Shown: positions 17,885 to 26,914, counted from the stretch's first letter. The stretch: 64,000 bases of DNA from Burkholderiaceae bacterium (GCA_019751755.1 JAIENA010000052.1:1-64000); one strand, 5' to 3'. Program-made: numbers and translations. The notes: generated from the letters alone by a model not told the origin.

Positions 17885-18045
17885 CGCAGTGGCCTGATCG
17901 GATTAGCATGAAATCCATGGTTCCGGTAATATTATTGCAATTTAGCAATTAGCTACCCGTCAACCCCTTTATTCTCCCGATCAGGCGGTACCCCGCGCAG
18001 GTAAGCTGTGGTTCCCTCACTGGATCGAATGAGATCGGATTACCC
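17885..18045. other. Intergenic region before the HldE-like gene
   Basis: 161 bases, locally A+T-rich (about 17,921-17,960) compared with its surroundings, with the small inverted repeat ATTGC-N6-GCAAT near 17,934-17,949. This is a plausible promoter or operator region for the 18,046-26,829 block, but I see no clear -35/-10 pair. Confidence 0.35.
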
Positions 18046-19482
18046 ATGTCAGAAAAGACTGTCCTTGTTTCCGGCAACTTCAATGTACTGCACCCGGGTC
18101 ACCTGCGTTTGCTGCGCTTTGCCAGCGAATGCGGCACCCGCTTGGTGGTGGCCGTGGCGTCGGACCGCATCGCCGGCAAGGCGGCCCACGTGCCGGCCGA
18201 ATTGCGGCTGGAAAGCGTGCAAAGCATTTCCCAGGTCAATGAGGCGTTCATCATGGACGAACCGGTGGCCGACCTGGTGGCGCGCCTGAAGCCCGATATC
18301 GTGGTCAAGGGCAAGGAACATGAATCGGCCGACAATCCCGAACTGGCGGTGCTGGAAAGCTATGGCGGACGCCTGCTGTTCAGTTCCGGCGAAAGCTGGT
18401 TCTCGTCGGCGGACTTGCTGAACAAGGAAATCGAACCGACCAACTTCAGCCCGATCGGCTTGCCGCACGATTACCTGGGGCGCCACCATATCAGCCTGGC
18501 GCGCCTGCGCGAACTGGTCAAGAAATTCGCCACCTGCAAAGTGTGCGTGGTGGGCGACTTGATCATTGATGAATACATCACCTGCGAGCCGCTCGGCATG
18601 TCGCGCGAAGACCCGACCATCGTGGTCAGCCCGATCGATACCACGCGTTTTGTCGGCGGCGCGGGCATCGTGGCGGCGCACGCGGCGGGCATGGGCGCCA
18701 AGGCGGAATTCGTGTCGTTGACGGGTGCCGACGCGGTGCGCACCTATGCGCTCGATGAATTGCAGCGCATGAACGTGTCGGCCCACATGCTGACCGATGA
18801 CAGCCGTCCGACCACCTTGAAGCAGCGCTACCGCTGCCATGGCAAGAGCATGCTGCGCGTTAGCCATTTGCGCCAGGATGCGATTTCCACGCAATTGCAG
18901 GAAGACTTGCTGGCGCTGATGGAAAAAGCCATGGAAGGCGCCAACGTGCTGGTGTTTTCCGATTTTAATTACGGCTTGCTGCCGCAGCCGGTGGTGGACC
19001 GCATCACGGACATGGCGAAAGCCAAGGGCATCTTGCTGGCGGCCGACAGCCAGTCGTCGTCGCAGGTGGGCGATATCTCGCGCTTCCGTGGCATGGACTT
19101 GATCACGCCGACCGAACACGAGGCGCGTCTGGGCGCGCGCAACATGGATGCCGGCCTGGTGGTGCTGGCCGAACTGCTGCGCGGCATGGCCGATGCCCGC
19201 AACGTGCTGTTGAAAATGGGCGGCGAAGGCATGCTGGTGCATGTGGGCGACCAGCCCGGCTCGGAATGGGTGACTGACCGCGTGGGAGCGCTGAACGTGG
19301 CGCCGCGCGATGTCGCCGGCGCCGGCGACAGCCTGTTGATCGCCAGCGCGCTGGCGCTGGCCAGCGGCGCCGATATCTGGGAAGCTGCCTGCCTGGGCGC
19401 CCTGGCGGCGGCGGTGCAGGTGGGCCGCGTCGGCAACGTGCCGATCCAGGCCGAAGAATTGCTGCGCGAGTTGCAGGCATGA
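18046..19482 (+). CDS. Bifunctional nucleotidyltransferase-PfkB kinase, domain-swapped HldE-like protein
   Basis: A 478-residue fusion. Residues 1-140 are a cytidylyltransferase-fold domain with NFNVLHPGHLRLL (HxGH at 16-19) and VVKGKEHES. From about residue 165 comes a PfkB-family sugar kinase with GGAGIVAAHAAGMGA near 202 and the anion-hole motif DVAGAGDSLL near 423. E. coli HldE is also 477 residues but has the kinase first and the nucleotidyltransferase second; here the order is reversed. HldE makes ADP-L,D-heptose precursors by phosphorylating heptose 7-phosphate at C1 and later adenylylating. The HddC-like gene overlaps its end (ATGA), so a heptose-like nucleotide sugar is likely. Confidence 0.88.
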   Translation: MSEKTVLVSGNFNVLHPGHLRLLRFASECGTRLVVAVASDRIAGKAAHVPAELRLESVQSISQVNEAFIMDEPVADLVARLKPDIVVKGKEHESADNPELAVLESYGGRLLFSSGESWFSSADLLNKEIEPTNFSPIGLPHDYLGRHHISLARLRELVKKFATCKVCVVGDLIIDEYITCEPLGMSREDPTIVVSPIDTTRFVGGAGIVAAHAAGMGAKAEFVSLTGADAVRTYALDELQRMNVSAHMLTDDSRPTTLKQRYRCHGKSMLRVSHLRQDAISTQLQEDLLALMEKAMEGANVLVFSDFNYGLLPQPVVDRITDMAKAKGILLAADSQSSSQVGDISRFRGMDLITPTEHEARLGARNMDAGLVVLAELLRGMADARNVLLKMGGEGMLVHVGDQPGSEWVTDRVGALNVAPRDVAGAGDSLLIASALALASGADIWEAACLGALAAAVQVGRVGNVPIQAEELLRELQA

Positions 19483-20168
19483 GGGCGCTGTTGCTGGCAG
19501 CCGGTTTCGGCACCCGTTTGCGCCCGCTGACGGACACCATCCCGAAATGCCTGGTGCCGATCAAGGGCCAGCCCTTGCTCGATATCTGGCTTGAGCGCCT
19601 GACCGATGCCGGCGTCGGGCCGTTCCTGATCAACACCCATTACCTGGCCGACCAGGTGCAAGCCTATGCGGCGACCAGCCGTTATGCGGATCAGCTGCAA
19701 CTGGTGGAGGAAACCACGCTGCTGGGCACGGCCGGCACGCTGATTGCGAATTTGCCGTTCTTTGACGGCGGCGATGCGCTGATGATCCACGCCGACAACT
19801 ACTGTCTGGCGGACTTCAAGGCCTTTTTGGCCGCCCATGCCGCGCGTCCGGCGCATTGCCTGATGACGATGATGACGTTCCGCACCGCCACGCCGCACAC
19901 GTGCGGCATTGTCGAGCTCGATGAACAGGGTGTCGTCGTCGGCTTCCACGAAAAAGTCGCCAACCCGCCGGGCAACCTGGCCAATGGCGCGATTTATCTG
20001 CTGTCGGCCGAGCTACTGGCCCGGCTGGGAGGGGAGTGGGCGCAGGTGACGGACTTCAGCACCGAAGTGCTGCAGCACCTGGTGGGGCGCATTTATACCC
20101 ATGAAACGCCGGCCCGCTTCCTTGATATCGGCACCCCGGAAACCTACGCGCAGGCCAACGCCGACTGA
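19479..20168 (+). CDS. Sugar-1-phosphate nucleotidyltransferase, HddC-like
   Basis: A 229-residue NTP transferase with the pyrophosphorylase signature AAGFGTRLRPLT followed by PKCLVPIKGQPLL, a metal-binding Asp in IHADNYCLAD, and the product-side loop GFHEKVANPPGNLANGAIY. The length and simple one-domain form match HddC (D-glycero-alpha-D-manno-heptose 1-phosphate guanylyltransferase) and MurU-type enzymes. Its ATG overlaps the stop of the HldE-like gene by four bases. Two different nucleotidyltransferase domains in tandem suggest that either two nucleotide sugars are made or one domain is reassigned. Confidence 0.85.
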   Translation: MRALLLAAGFGTRLRPLTDTIPKCLVPIKGQPLLDIWLERLTDAGVGPFLINTHYLADQVQAYAATSRYADQLQLVEETTLLGTAGTLIANLPFFDGGDALMIHADNYCLADFKAFLAAHAARPAHCLMTMMTFRTATPHTCGIVELDEQGVVVGFHEKVANPPGNLANGAIYLLSAELLARLGGEWAQVTDFSTEVLQHLVGRIYTHETPARFLDIGTPETYAQANAD

Positions 20169-20388
20169 GTGGGGGCAAACCAAAAAATTTCCTGTACCTT
20201 CAGATGGCCCAGTATACTGACGCGGGCTGCGGCGCTGGCCGCAATGGACAATAAAGTATTTTCGAGCCCTGTCCCTTGCGCCATGCCGGCCCCCGCAACC
20301 ACCTGGCTGGCATGGTCTTCAGCGCGCACCAGGTTCGGACTCCGGTCTGAAAAAATTGCGTTCCATCTGAAACACCAATGCAGGTATT
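20169..20388. other. Intergenic region before the UDP-glucose dehydrogenase gene
   Basis: 220 bases with no supported gene. An A-rich stretch at about 20,180-20,190 and a short G+C hairpin (GCGGC-GCT-GGCCGC, about 20,227-20,241) are visible. It may separate the heptose block from the uronate/4-amino-sugar block and hold a promoter, but no motif is strong. Confidence 0.35.
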
Positions 20389-21555
20389 ATGAAAATAGCC
20401 ATCGCCGGCGCCGGATACGTGGGCCTCGCAAACGGGGTGCTCCTGGCGCAGCACCATGAAGTCGTCGTGCTCGATCTGTCGCCTGACAAGGTCGCATTGC
20501 TGAATCGCCGGGAGTCGCCGATCCAGGATCGGGAGTTGCAGGACTACCTGCACAACCGGCCATTGAACCTGCGCGCCACGCTGGACCCGGTCGACGCCTA
20601 TCAGGGCGCGGACTACGTCGTCATTGCCACGCCCACCGACTACGATCCCATCAGCAAGGCGTTTGATACCAGCTCGGTGGAAGCGGTGATTCGTGCTGTG
20701 ACGGCGTGCAATCCTGGCGCCACCATCGTCATCAAGTCGACGGTGCCGGTCGGCTATACCGCCAAAATCGGGCAAGTTTTCGGGTCGACGCATCTGATTT
20801 TTTCCCCCGAGTTCCTGCGCGAGGGGCATGCGCTGCATGACACCTTGCATCCATCGCGCATCGTGGTGGGCGAGCGTTCGCCGCGCGCCGAAAGGTTCGC
20901 GGCGCTGTTGGTGGAAGGCGCCGTGAAGAAGGATGCCCCGGTGCTCTTCACCGACGCCAGCGAGGCCGAGGCCATCAAGCTGTTTGCCAATGCCTACCTG
21001 GCGTTGCGGGTGTCTTACTTCAATGAACTCGATACCTTTGCGGCCAGCCATGGCCTCGATTCCCGTCAGATCATCGAGGGCGTCGGATTCGATACGCGTA
21101 TCGGCACCCACTACAATAATCCGTCGTTCGGATACGGCGGCTATTGCCTGCCGAAAGACACGCGCCAGTTGCTGGCGAATTACCGTGATATCCCGCAGAA
21201 TTTGATCGGCGCCATCGTCAAATCCAATGAGACGCGCATGGATTTTATTGCCGAAGAGATCCTGCGCGGCCAACCCGGCACGGTCGGCGTCTTCGGCCTC
21301 ACCATGAAAGCGGGCGCCAGCAATTTCCGGGCGTCGGCGGTGCAGGGGGTGATGCAACGGCTGCTGGCCGCCGGCGTCACAATCCTGGTGCATGAACCTC
21401 TGCTCAGTCAGTCCGCCTACCTGGACTGTCCGGTCGTCAATGACCTGGCGGCGTTCAAGCACGCCGCAGACCTGATTATTGCCAACCGCAATTCGCCGCT
21501 GCTCGACGATGTGGCCGCCAAGGTCTACACGCGTGACCTGTTCGGAAGCGATTGA
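20389..21555 (+). CDS. ugd: UDP-glucose 6-dehydrogenase
   Basis: A 388-residue member of the UDP-glucose/GDP-mannose dehydrogenase family, oxidising UDP-glucose to UDP-glucuronate with two NAD+. Seen: N-terminal NAD loop [22 protein letters not shown], the [13 protein letters not shown] stretch, and catalytic Cys253 in [11 protein letters not shown]. The C-terminal UDP-binding domain contains [15 protein letters not shown]. The length is that of short bacterial Ugd (E. coli, 388). It supplies the substrate for the ArnA-like decarboxylase at 25,801. The following gene starts seven bases after the stop. Confidence 0.93.
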   Translation: MKIAIAGAGYVGLANGVLLAQHHEVVVLDLSPDKVALLNRRESPIQDRELQDYLHNRPLNLRATLDPVDAYQGADYVVIATPTDYDPISKAFDTSSVEAVIRAVTACNPGATIVIKSTVPVGYTAKIGQVFGSTHLIFSPEFLREGHALHDTLHPSRIVVGERSPRAERFAALLVEGAVKKDAPVLFTDASEAEAIKLFANAYLALRVSYFNELDTFAASHGLDSRQIIEGVGFDTRIGTHYNNPSFGYGGYCLPKDTRQLLANYRDIPQNLIGAIVKSNETRMDFIAEEILRGQPGTVGVFGLTMKAGASNFRASAVQGVMQRLLAAGVTILVHEPLLSQSAYLDCPVVNDLAAFKHAADLIIANRNSPLLDDVAAKVYTRDLFGSD

Positions 21556-21561
21556 CGCCCC

Positions 21562-23115
21562 ATGGACCTGCATATCCAAGATGCGCTGGAGCGTGTCATC
21601 GCCAACCCCTATGCCAGCCATTGCTGGATCGCGTTGCGCCGTGCGGTCGGCCCAACGTGGACCGAGTCGGCCCGCGACGAGGTGTTGCAGCGGCTCGCTG
21701 ATGCGGTGCGGCAGCCCGGCCTGCCCCAGTACTACCGGGCGATGGTGCTGGACATGCTGACGGGTGACCCGCAGTGGCTGTGCGCGGCCGCCGCCACGCT
21801 GGCGCTGATGCAGCCGCAAGATGCCGACCGCATGGCGGCATTTTTTAACTCGGTCTGGCAGCGCACCCTGATGCACGCGTGCAACCGACACGACTATACC
21901 GCGCGCCTGGAAGCGATCGGCTTGCCGCGCCTTGCCAGCCAGATCGACGCCGCAGTGGGGAAGCCGCCGGGGCTGCAACCGGTGGCCGCGTCGAATGACC
22001 CGCAGCGCCCGATTCGGCGCGTGGCCGTGCTGGCCCCGGAGTTGCTCGACCTTGCCCATCCGCCTACCCGCATGGTGCTCGACATGGTGGAGGTGCTGAC
22101 GGCGCTGGGTTACGAAACCCACCTGTTCAGCGCGAATGACTCCCTGGTGCCCGACAGCGAACATTTGCTGGGCAATGGCATGGCGCAGAAGCTGGCCGGG
22201 ACCAATCTCGGCGGCTGGCTGCCCAGCATGCCGGCCACGATCCAGGTCTACAGTTGCCCTCCCGCCTATTCGGTGCGCCTGCGCTGCCATGACATACTGG
22301 CCAGTCTGGAAGCGTTCAATCCGGACGCGCTGGTGTTCGTGGGAATGTATTCGCCCGTGGTGGCGCTGGCCGGGCGGCGCTGGCCGCTGCTCGGCATGGC
22401 AACCAGCTCGATCGCGCCCATGGTGCACACCGATGTGTGGTTGACAGCACAGCCGCACTTGCACGGACAGTGCGCCGCAACCTGGGACGGTTCGCCGCCG
22501 CAACAGTTGGCCTTTTATTATCCGTTCCGCCGCCAAGGCGATCCGGCGCGGCGCGCGCTACGGACTGATGCCGGCGCCGGCGCCGGCGGCCGCATCCGCT
22601 TATTAACGGTTGGCAATGTGCTGTCCTCCCGCATCAGCGGCGAGTGGGCGCGGCGGATGGTGCAGTTGCTGCTGGAGCAGCCGCAGGTGCAGTGGCACCT
22701 GCTGGGCGGCGACGGCAGCATCCCCGCGGCACTGGCGTCGTTGCCTCCGGAGCGGATCCAGGCCACGCCGCACGTCACGGACATGACGCCGCACTGGAAA
22801 GATTGCGATATCTATATCAATCCGCCAGGCATGGGTGGCGGTCTGGCGGTGGCCGAGGCGATGGACGCCGGGCGGCCTGTGGTAACCTTTGCCAATACGG
22901 ATGGCGGTGACAAGGTCGGTGCGGACGCCGTGGGCCGCCTGGACGATTATCTGGCATTGTGTGCGGCCCTGGTCACGGACGCCGGGCAGCGTGACATGCT
23001 GGGCAGCCGTCTGGCCCAGCGCTTCGACCAGGACATCGACCTGGCGCGCGCCGCGCCCCATTTGCGCCAGGCGCTGGAGCTGGCGGTGCACCGCTTCCAC
23101 ACCGTCCCTGGCTGA
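21562..23115 (+). CDS. Glycosyltransferase, GT-B type (GT4/GT41-like), soluble
   Basis: A 517-residue protein without membrane segments. The N-terminal 150 residues are helical and not recognised. From about 150 there is a GT-B fold: VAVLAPELLDLAHPPTRMV, VFVGMYSPVVALAG, then the C-lobe IRLLTVGNVLSSRISGEWA, DCDIYINPPGMGGGLAVAEAM and DAGRPVVTFANTDGGDKVG, which resembles the donor-binding C-lobe of GT4/GT41 enzymes. It lies between the UDP-glucuronate maker and the NeuD/ArnB/ArnA-like genes, so it probably transfers the sugar made by that block. Whether the acceptor is protein or glycan is unknown; the lack of membrane helices is compatible with protein. Confidence 0.75.
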   Translation: MDLHIQDALERVIANPYASHCWIALRRAVGPTWTESARDEVLQRLADAVRQPGLPQYYRAMVLDMLTGDPQWLCAAAATLALMQPQDADRMAAFFNSVWQRTLMHACNRHDYTARLEAIGLPRLASQIDAAVGKPPGLQPVAASNDPQRPIRRVAVLAPELLDLAHPPTRMVLDMVEVLTALGYETHLFSANDSLVPDSEHLLGNGMAQKLAGTNLGGWLPSMPATIQVYSCPPAYSVRLRCHDILASLEAFNPDALVFVGMYSPVVALAGRRWPLLGMATSSIAPMVHTDVWLTAQPHLHGQCAATWDGSPPQQLAFYYPFRRQGDPARRALRTDAGAGAGGRIRLLTVGNVLSSRISGEWARRMVQLLLEQPQVQWHLLGGDGSIPAALASLPPERIQATPHVTDMTPHWKDCDIYINPPGMGGGLAVAEAMDAGRPVVTFANTDGGDKVGADAVGRLDDYLALCAALVTDAGQRDMLGSRLAQRFDQDIDLARAAPHLRQALELAVHRFHTVPG

Positions 23116-23174
23116 CCACGCAGCTTGGCCGGCGGCCCGCACTGCGGGTACGCCGGGCCGACTTGATTTTATGG

Positions 23175-23864
23175 ATGAATGCTGTGTCTACTAAACTGGT
23201 TATTTTCGGAACAAGTAACATTCTGTCGGACTTGCTCGATGCCGCCTATTCGGTGGGCTGGAGCGTGTCGACCATTGTCGTGCACGAACCGGAGACCATC
23301 GAGCCGCGCAGCGTGCCGCTGCAGGAGCGGTTGGCGCGGGTGGCCGAGGTGTGGGACGCACCACAGGTGACGACACTCGATGCCTTTACCCCGGGCGAGG
23401 ACGAGGTGTACCTGCTGGGTCCGACCACACCGCGCCGGCGCCACCTGGCGGAACTGGTGCGCCAGCGCTGGGGACTGCGCTTTTGCACGCTGGTGCACCG
23501 CACCGCGTACGTCTCGCCGCTGGCAACGCTGGCCGAGGGCGTTTTCGTTGGCGCCAACAGCGTCATCGCGCCGGGCACGACCCTCGATGAACATGTGTTT
23601 GTCAATCGCGGCGTCACGCTGGGCCACGATAACCGGATCGGCGCCTATTCGCGCATCCAGCCCGGCGCCAACCTGGGCGGCCTGTCGGTCTATGGCCGTG
23701 GGGTGACGGTGGGGCTGGGCGCCACGGTGCTCGAGCGCCTGTGCATCGGCGACCATGCCGTGATCGCGGGCGGCGCCGTGGTGCTGGCCGACGTGCCCGC
23801 TGCCGTGATGGTGGCCGGCGTCCCCGCAACCGTTCGCAAACAGCTGGTGCTTGACCATGACTGA
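23175..23864 (+). CDS. NeuD/PglD-type sugar O/N-acetyltransferase
   Basis: A 229-residue protein with the two-part NeuD/PglD plan: an N-terminal Rossmann-like nucleotide-sugar domain (LVIFGTSNILSDLLDAA) and a C-terminal left-handed beta-helix (about 110-220) with VFVNRGVTLGHDNRIGAYS; the His in LGHD is the expected catalytic base. It ends in VPAAVMVAGVPATVRK. Family members acetylate a 4-amino nucleotide sugar (PglD) or sialic acid (NeuD). Beside the ArnB-like aminotransferase, N-acetylation of a 4-aminopentose is a plausible reaction. ATG 23,175 is my choice; GTG 23,184 is also possible. Confidence 0.85.
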   Translation: MNAVSTKLVIFGTSNILSDLLDAAYSVGWSVSTIVVHEPETIEPRSVPLQERLARVAEVWDAPQVTTLDAFTPGEDEVYLLGPTTPRRRHLAELVRQRWGLRFCTLVHRTAYVSPLATLAEGVFVGANSVIAPGTTLDEHVFVNRGVTLGHDNRIGAYSRIQPGANLGGLSVYGRGVTVGLGATVLERLCIGDHAVIAGGAVVLADVPAAVMVAGVPATVRKQLVLDHD

Positions 23865-24705
23865 CACACGCTCCCCGTATTTAATCAACCTGGCGCTGAC
23901 CGGCATGGTGCCGACCCGCGCCATGAGCGCCAGCGTCCCGCTGTCGCACCAGGAAATCATTGATGATATTGCGCCCGCGCTGGAACTGGGCGTCCACATG
24001 CTGCACTTGCATGCCCGCGATGGCGATGGCGTGCCGACCAGCGACCCGGAACCCTTCGGGCGCCTGATCGAGAGCATCCGCCAGTTGCCTGGTGGGCGCG
24101 AGGTGCTGGTGTGCATCACCACCAGCGGCCGCAACGATCCCGGCTTTGCGGCGCGCTCGCGCGTCCTCGACCTGGATGGCGACATGAAGCCGGACATGGC
24201 CAGCCTGACGCTGAGTTCCCTGAACTTCACCGGACAAGCCAGCATCAATGCGCCGGACACCATCCGGTCGCTGGCGGCCCGCATGCTGGAACGGGGCATC
24301 CGCCCGGAGCTGGAAATCTTTGACCTCGGCATGGCCAATTTTTTACACGTGCTGATCAAAGAAGGACTGGTGCAAGGGCCCTGCTATGTCAACATGCTTC
24401 TTGGGAACATTGCCGGAGCACAGGCTAATCCGATGCAGTATGCGGCGCTGCGCCAGCATATTCCCGAGCAGGCGGTGGTGGCCATTGCCGGCCTTGGGCA
24501 TGCCCAGCTGACGGCCAACACGCTGGGTTTGCTGTTTGCCGACGGCGTCCGTACCGGCCTGGAAGACAATCTGTGGCTGGACCGCGAGCGCCGCCAGCCC
24601 GCGAGCAATCTGTCTCTGGTGCGGCGCGTTATCGCGCTGGCCGAAACGCTGCAGCGCCCGCTGGCGTCGCGGCCATGGCTGCGAGCGAGGTTGGGCTTTG
24701 AGTGA
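23857..24705 (+). CDS. BKACE-family (DUF849) beta-keto acid cleavage enzyme
   Basis: A 282-residue TIM-barrel zinc enzyme. The zinc-binding His pair is HLHARDGDG (about residue 47), preceded by the Glu-rich N-terminal strand, and the acidic ELEIFDLG stretch (about 147) is conserved in the family. BKACE enzymes condense a beta-keto acid with acetyl-CoA to give acetoacetate and a CoA ester. Its ATG overlaps the stop of the acetyltransferase gene by eight bases and its own stop overlaps the aminotransferase start, so it is firmly inside this operon. A role in sugar modification is unusual; it may make an acyl-CoA that a transferase attaches to the amino sugar. Confidence 0.85.
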   Translation: MTDTRSPYLINLALTGMVPTRAMSASVPLSHQEIIDDIAPALELGVHMLHLHARDGDGVPTSDPEPFGRLIESIRQLPGGREVLVCITTSGRNDPGFAARSRVLDLDGDMKPDMASLTLSSLNFTGQASINAPDTIRSLAARMLERGIRPELEIFDLGMANFLHVLIKEGLVQGPCYVNMLLGNIAGAQANPMQYAALRQHIPEQAVVAIAGLGHAQLTANTLGLLFADGVRTGLEDNLWLDRERRQPASNLSLVRRVIALAETLQRPLASRPWLRARLGFE

Positions 24706-25804
24706 TTTTTTGCCGTTTGCACGTCCGTCGATCGACGAGGCAACCATCGAGCAGGTGGTGGCCGTGTTGCGCTCCGGCTGGCTGACCGGTGGCCCGCAAG
24801 TGCGCGCCTTCGAGGCCGCACTGGGCGCCTATTGCGGCGGCCGCACGGTGCGCGTGATGAACTCGGGCACCGCCGCGCTGGCATTGGCGCTGCAACTGGC
24901 GGACATTGGCCAGGACGACGTCGTGATCACCACGCCGCTGACCTGGGTGGCGACCGCCAATGTGATTGTGCAGGCCGGTGCGCAACCGCGCTTTGTCGAT
25001 GTCGATCCGGTCACGCGTAATCTCGACCTGCGCCTGGCAGAGAGCGCTGTCACCCCGGAAGTGCGCGCCATCATGCCGGTCGACCTGGCCGGTCTGCCGG
25101 TGGATCGGGACGCCCTGTATGGCTTGGCGCAGCGTCACGGCTTGCGCGTGATCGAGGATGCCGCGCAGTCGTTCGGCGCGCAGTCGCGTGGCCAGTTGGT
25201 TGGCGCTACCGGCGACTTCGTGGCGTTCAGCTTCCATGCCAACAAAAACATCACCACCGGAGAGGGCGGCGCGCTGGTGTTGCCGGCCGATAGTGATCCG
25301 GCGCGCTGCGAGCGCTTGCGCCTGCTCGGGGTCCAGCGCTTTGACGACGGCACCCTTGATGTCGATGAAATGGGCGTCAAGGCCAATATGTCGGACGTGG
25401 CCGCCGTGATCGGCCTGGGGCAACTGGCGCGCGTGGCCGAGATTACGCAGCAGCGGCGCATGCTGGCCCAGCACTATTTTGCGGAACTGCCGCGTGATCG
25501 GGGCCTGGTCTTGCCGGCGCCCGACTTCACCGGTTCGAACTGGCATATGTTCCAGGTGCTGCTGGCGGACGGTGTCGATCGCGCAGCCGTGATCGGCGCC
25601 CTGCGCGCATTGGGGATCGGCGCCGGCGTGCATTATCCGGCGGTTCACTTGTATACTGCCTACCGGCGACTGGGCTACGCCCCGGGCGACTTCCCCGTCG
25701 CGGAAAATATTGCGCGCCGCATCCTTACCCTGCCTCTGCATCCGCAGATGACCAGCGCCGATGTCCGGCGGGTCTGCGATGCATTGCACAAAGTACTCCC
25801 ATGA
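24698..25804 (+). CDS. ArnB-like PLP-dependent sugar aminotransferase (DegT/DnrJ/EryC1)
   Basis: A 368-residue fold-type I aminotransferase. The N-terminus SDFLPFARPSI strongly resembles ArnB, which makes UDP-4-amino-4-deoxy-L-arabinose; LRSGWLTGGPQ, VMNSGTAALALAL and EDAAQSFGAQ follow. The Schiff-base lysine is Lys183 in HANKNITTGEGG. The best start is TTG 24,698 with GAGCGAGG seven bases upstream; it overlaps the stop of the BKACE gene, and ArnB homology begins right there. It probably aminates the 4-keto pentose produced by the ArnA-like enzyme encoded immediately downstream, which overlaps it by four bases. Confidence 0.9.
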   Translation: MSDFLPFARPSIDEATIEQVVAVLRSGWLTGGPQVRAFEAALGAYCGGRTVRVMNSGTAALALALQLADIGQDDVVITTPLTWVATANVIVQAGAQPRFVDVDPVTRNLDLRLAESAVTPEVRAIMPVDLAGLPVDRDALYGLAQRHGLRVIEDAAQSFGAQSRGQLVGATGDFVAFSFHANKNITTGEGGALVLPADSDPARCERLRLLGVQRFDDGTLDVDEMGVKANMSDVAAVIGLGQLARVAEITQQRRMLAQHYFAELPRDRGLVLPAPDFTGSNWHMFQVLLADGVDRAAVIGALRALGIGAGVHYPAVHLYTAYRRLGYAPGDFPVAENIARRILTLPLHPQMTSADVRRVCDALHKVLP

Positions 25805-26829
25805 CGAAAAAAATTCTTATTCTTGGCGCCAATGGTTTCATTGGCCATCACTTGTCGCGCCGCATACTGGACACCACCACCTGGGAAGTTCATGCGATGG
25901 ACATCGCCCAGGATCGGCTGGGCGAACAGTTAAACCATCCACGCTTTCATTTTTTCCAGGGCGACATCCGGCTTGAACAGGATTGGATCGAGCGCCACAT
26001 CCAGCTGTGCGATGTCATCCTGCCGCTGGTGGCGATTGCCACGCCGGCGACCTATATTTCGGACCCGCTGTCGGTCTTTGAACTGGATTTTGAAGCGAAT
26101 TTGCCGATCGTCCGCGCCACCGTCAAGCATGGCAAGCGCCTGGTCTTCCCCTCCACCTCGGAGGTGTATGGCATGAGCACGGATGATGAATTCAATCCGG
26201 AAACGACGCAGCTGGTGTATGGCCCGGTGACGAAATCGCGCTGGATCTACGCCTGTTCGAAACAACTGATGGATCGTGTGATCTGCGCCTACGGCCAGCA
26301 ACATGGCCTGCGCTTTACCCTGTTCCGCCCCTTCAACTGGATCGGCCCGGGCCAGGACTCGCTCGATGCGGCGCATGAGGCGTCCAGCCGTGTCGTCACC
26401 AAGTTCTTGTACGCCATTCTCCATGGTCTGCCGATCACGCTGGTCAACGGCGGCACGCAGCACCGCAGTTTTACCTGCATCACGGACGGCATCGAGGCGC
26501 TGATGCGGATCCTGGACGATACCTCCGGGGCGGCGGACGGCAAGATCTACAACATCGGCAATCCGCACAACGACGTCTCGGTGGCCGAATTGGCAAACCG
26601 GATGCTGGCGCTGGCGGCGGACTATCCGGCGTTGCGCGCGTCGGCGGCGCAGGTGCAGTTCCAGGTACTGCCGGGGACCGACATGTATGGTGCCGGCTAT
26701 GAAGATCCGAGCCGGCGCATCCCCGACATCGCCGCGGCGAAAGCCGATTTGTCATGGGCGCCTGAAGTCGGGCTCGATGCGGCCTTGCGCTCGATATTGG
26801 CCACGGTGGATGCCGGCCAGGCCACGTAA
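25801..26829 (+). CDS. UDP-glucuronate decarboxylase, ArnA C-domain-like
   Basis: A 342-residue extended SDR very like the C-terminal half of ArnA: LGANGFIGHHL cofactor loop, LPLVAIATPATYISDPL, VFPSTSEVYGM, the catalytic pair IYACSKQLMDR and RPFNWIGPGQDSLDAA. ArnA_C oxidises UDP-glucuronate and decarboxylates it to UDP-4-keto-pentose. The N-terminal formyltransferase half of ArnA is absent, and a NeuD-like acetyltransferase sits nearby instead. With Ugd (20,389) and the ArnB-like aminotransferase it completes a route to a UDP-4-amino-pentose. Its end is followed by a strong terminator. Confidence 0.92.
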   Translation: MTKKILILGANGFIGHHLSRRILDTTTWEVHAMDIAQDRLGEQLNHPRFHFFQGDIRLEQDWIERHIQLCDVILPLVAIATPATYISDPLSVFELDFEANLPIVRATVKHGKRLVFPSTSEVYGMSTDDEFNPETTQLVYGPVTKSRWIYACSKQLMDRVICAYGQQHGLRFTLFRPFNWIGPGQDSLDAAHEASSRVVTKFLYAILHGLPITLVNGGTQHRSFTCITDGIEALMRILDDTSGAADGKIYNIGNPHNDVSVAELANRMLALAADYPALRASAAQVQFQVLPGTDMYGAGYEDPSRRIPDIAAAKADLSWAPEVGLDAALRSILATVDAGQAT

Positions 26830-26877
26830 ATCCAGGACTGGCCACAAGACGGCCAGCGTCGTGCAGCTTTGCCGCGC

Positions 26878-26912
26878 AAGCCGCCCCGTGATGCACGGGG
26901 CGGCTTTTTTTT
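26878..26912 (+). terminator. Strong Rho-independent terminator
   Basis: A perfect 13-base-pair stem (AAGCCGCCCCGTG / CACGGGGCGGCTT) with a three-base ATG loop, running into eight Ts. It lies 49 bases after the ArnA-like gene and ends just before the stop of the convergent OGT-like gene, so it closes the 16,784-26,829 block and protects the opposing operon. Confidence 0.93.
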
Positions 26913-26914
26913 GA

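Noticed and set aside
20200-22536. 778-codon minus-strand open frame
   Set aside because: Antisense to ugd and the GT gene; no recognisable domain and typical shadow composition.
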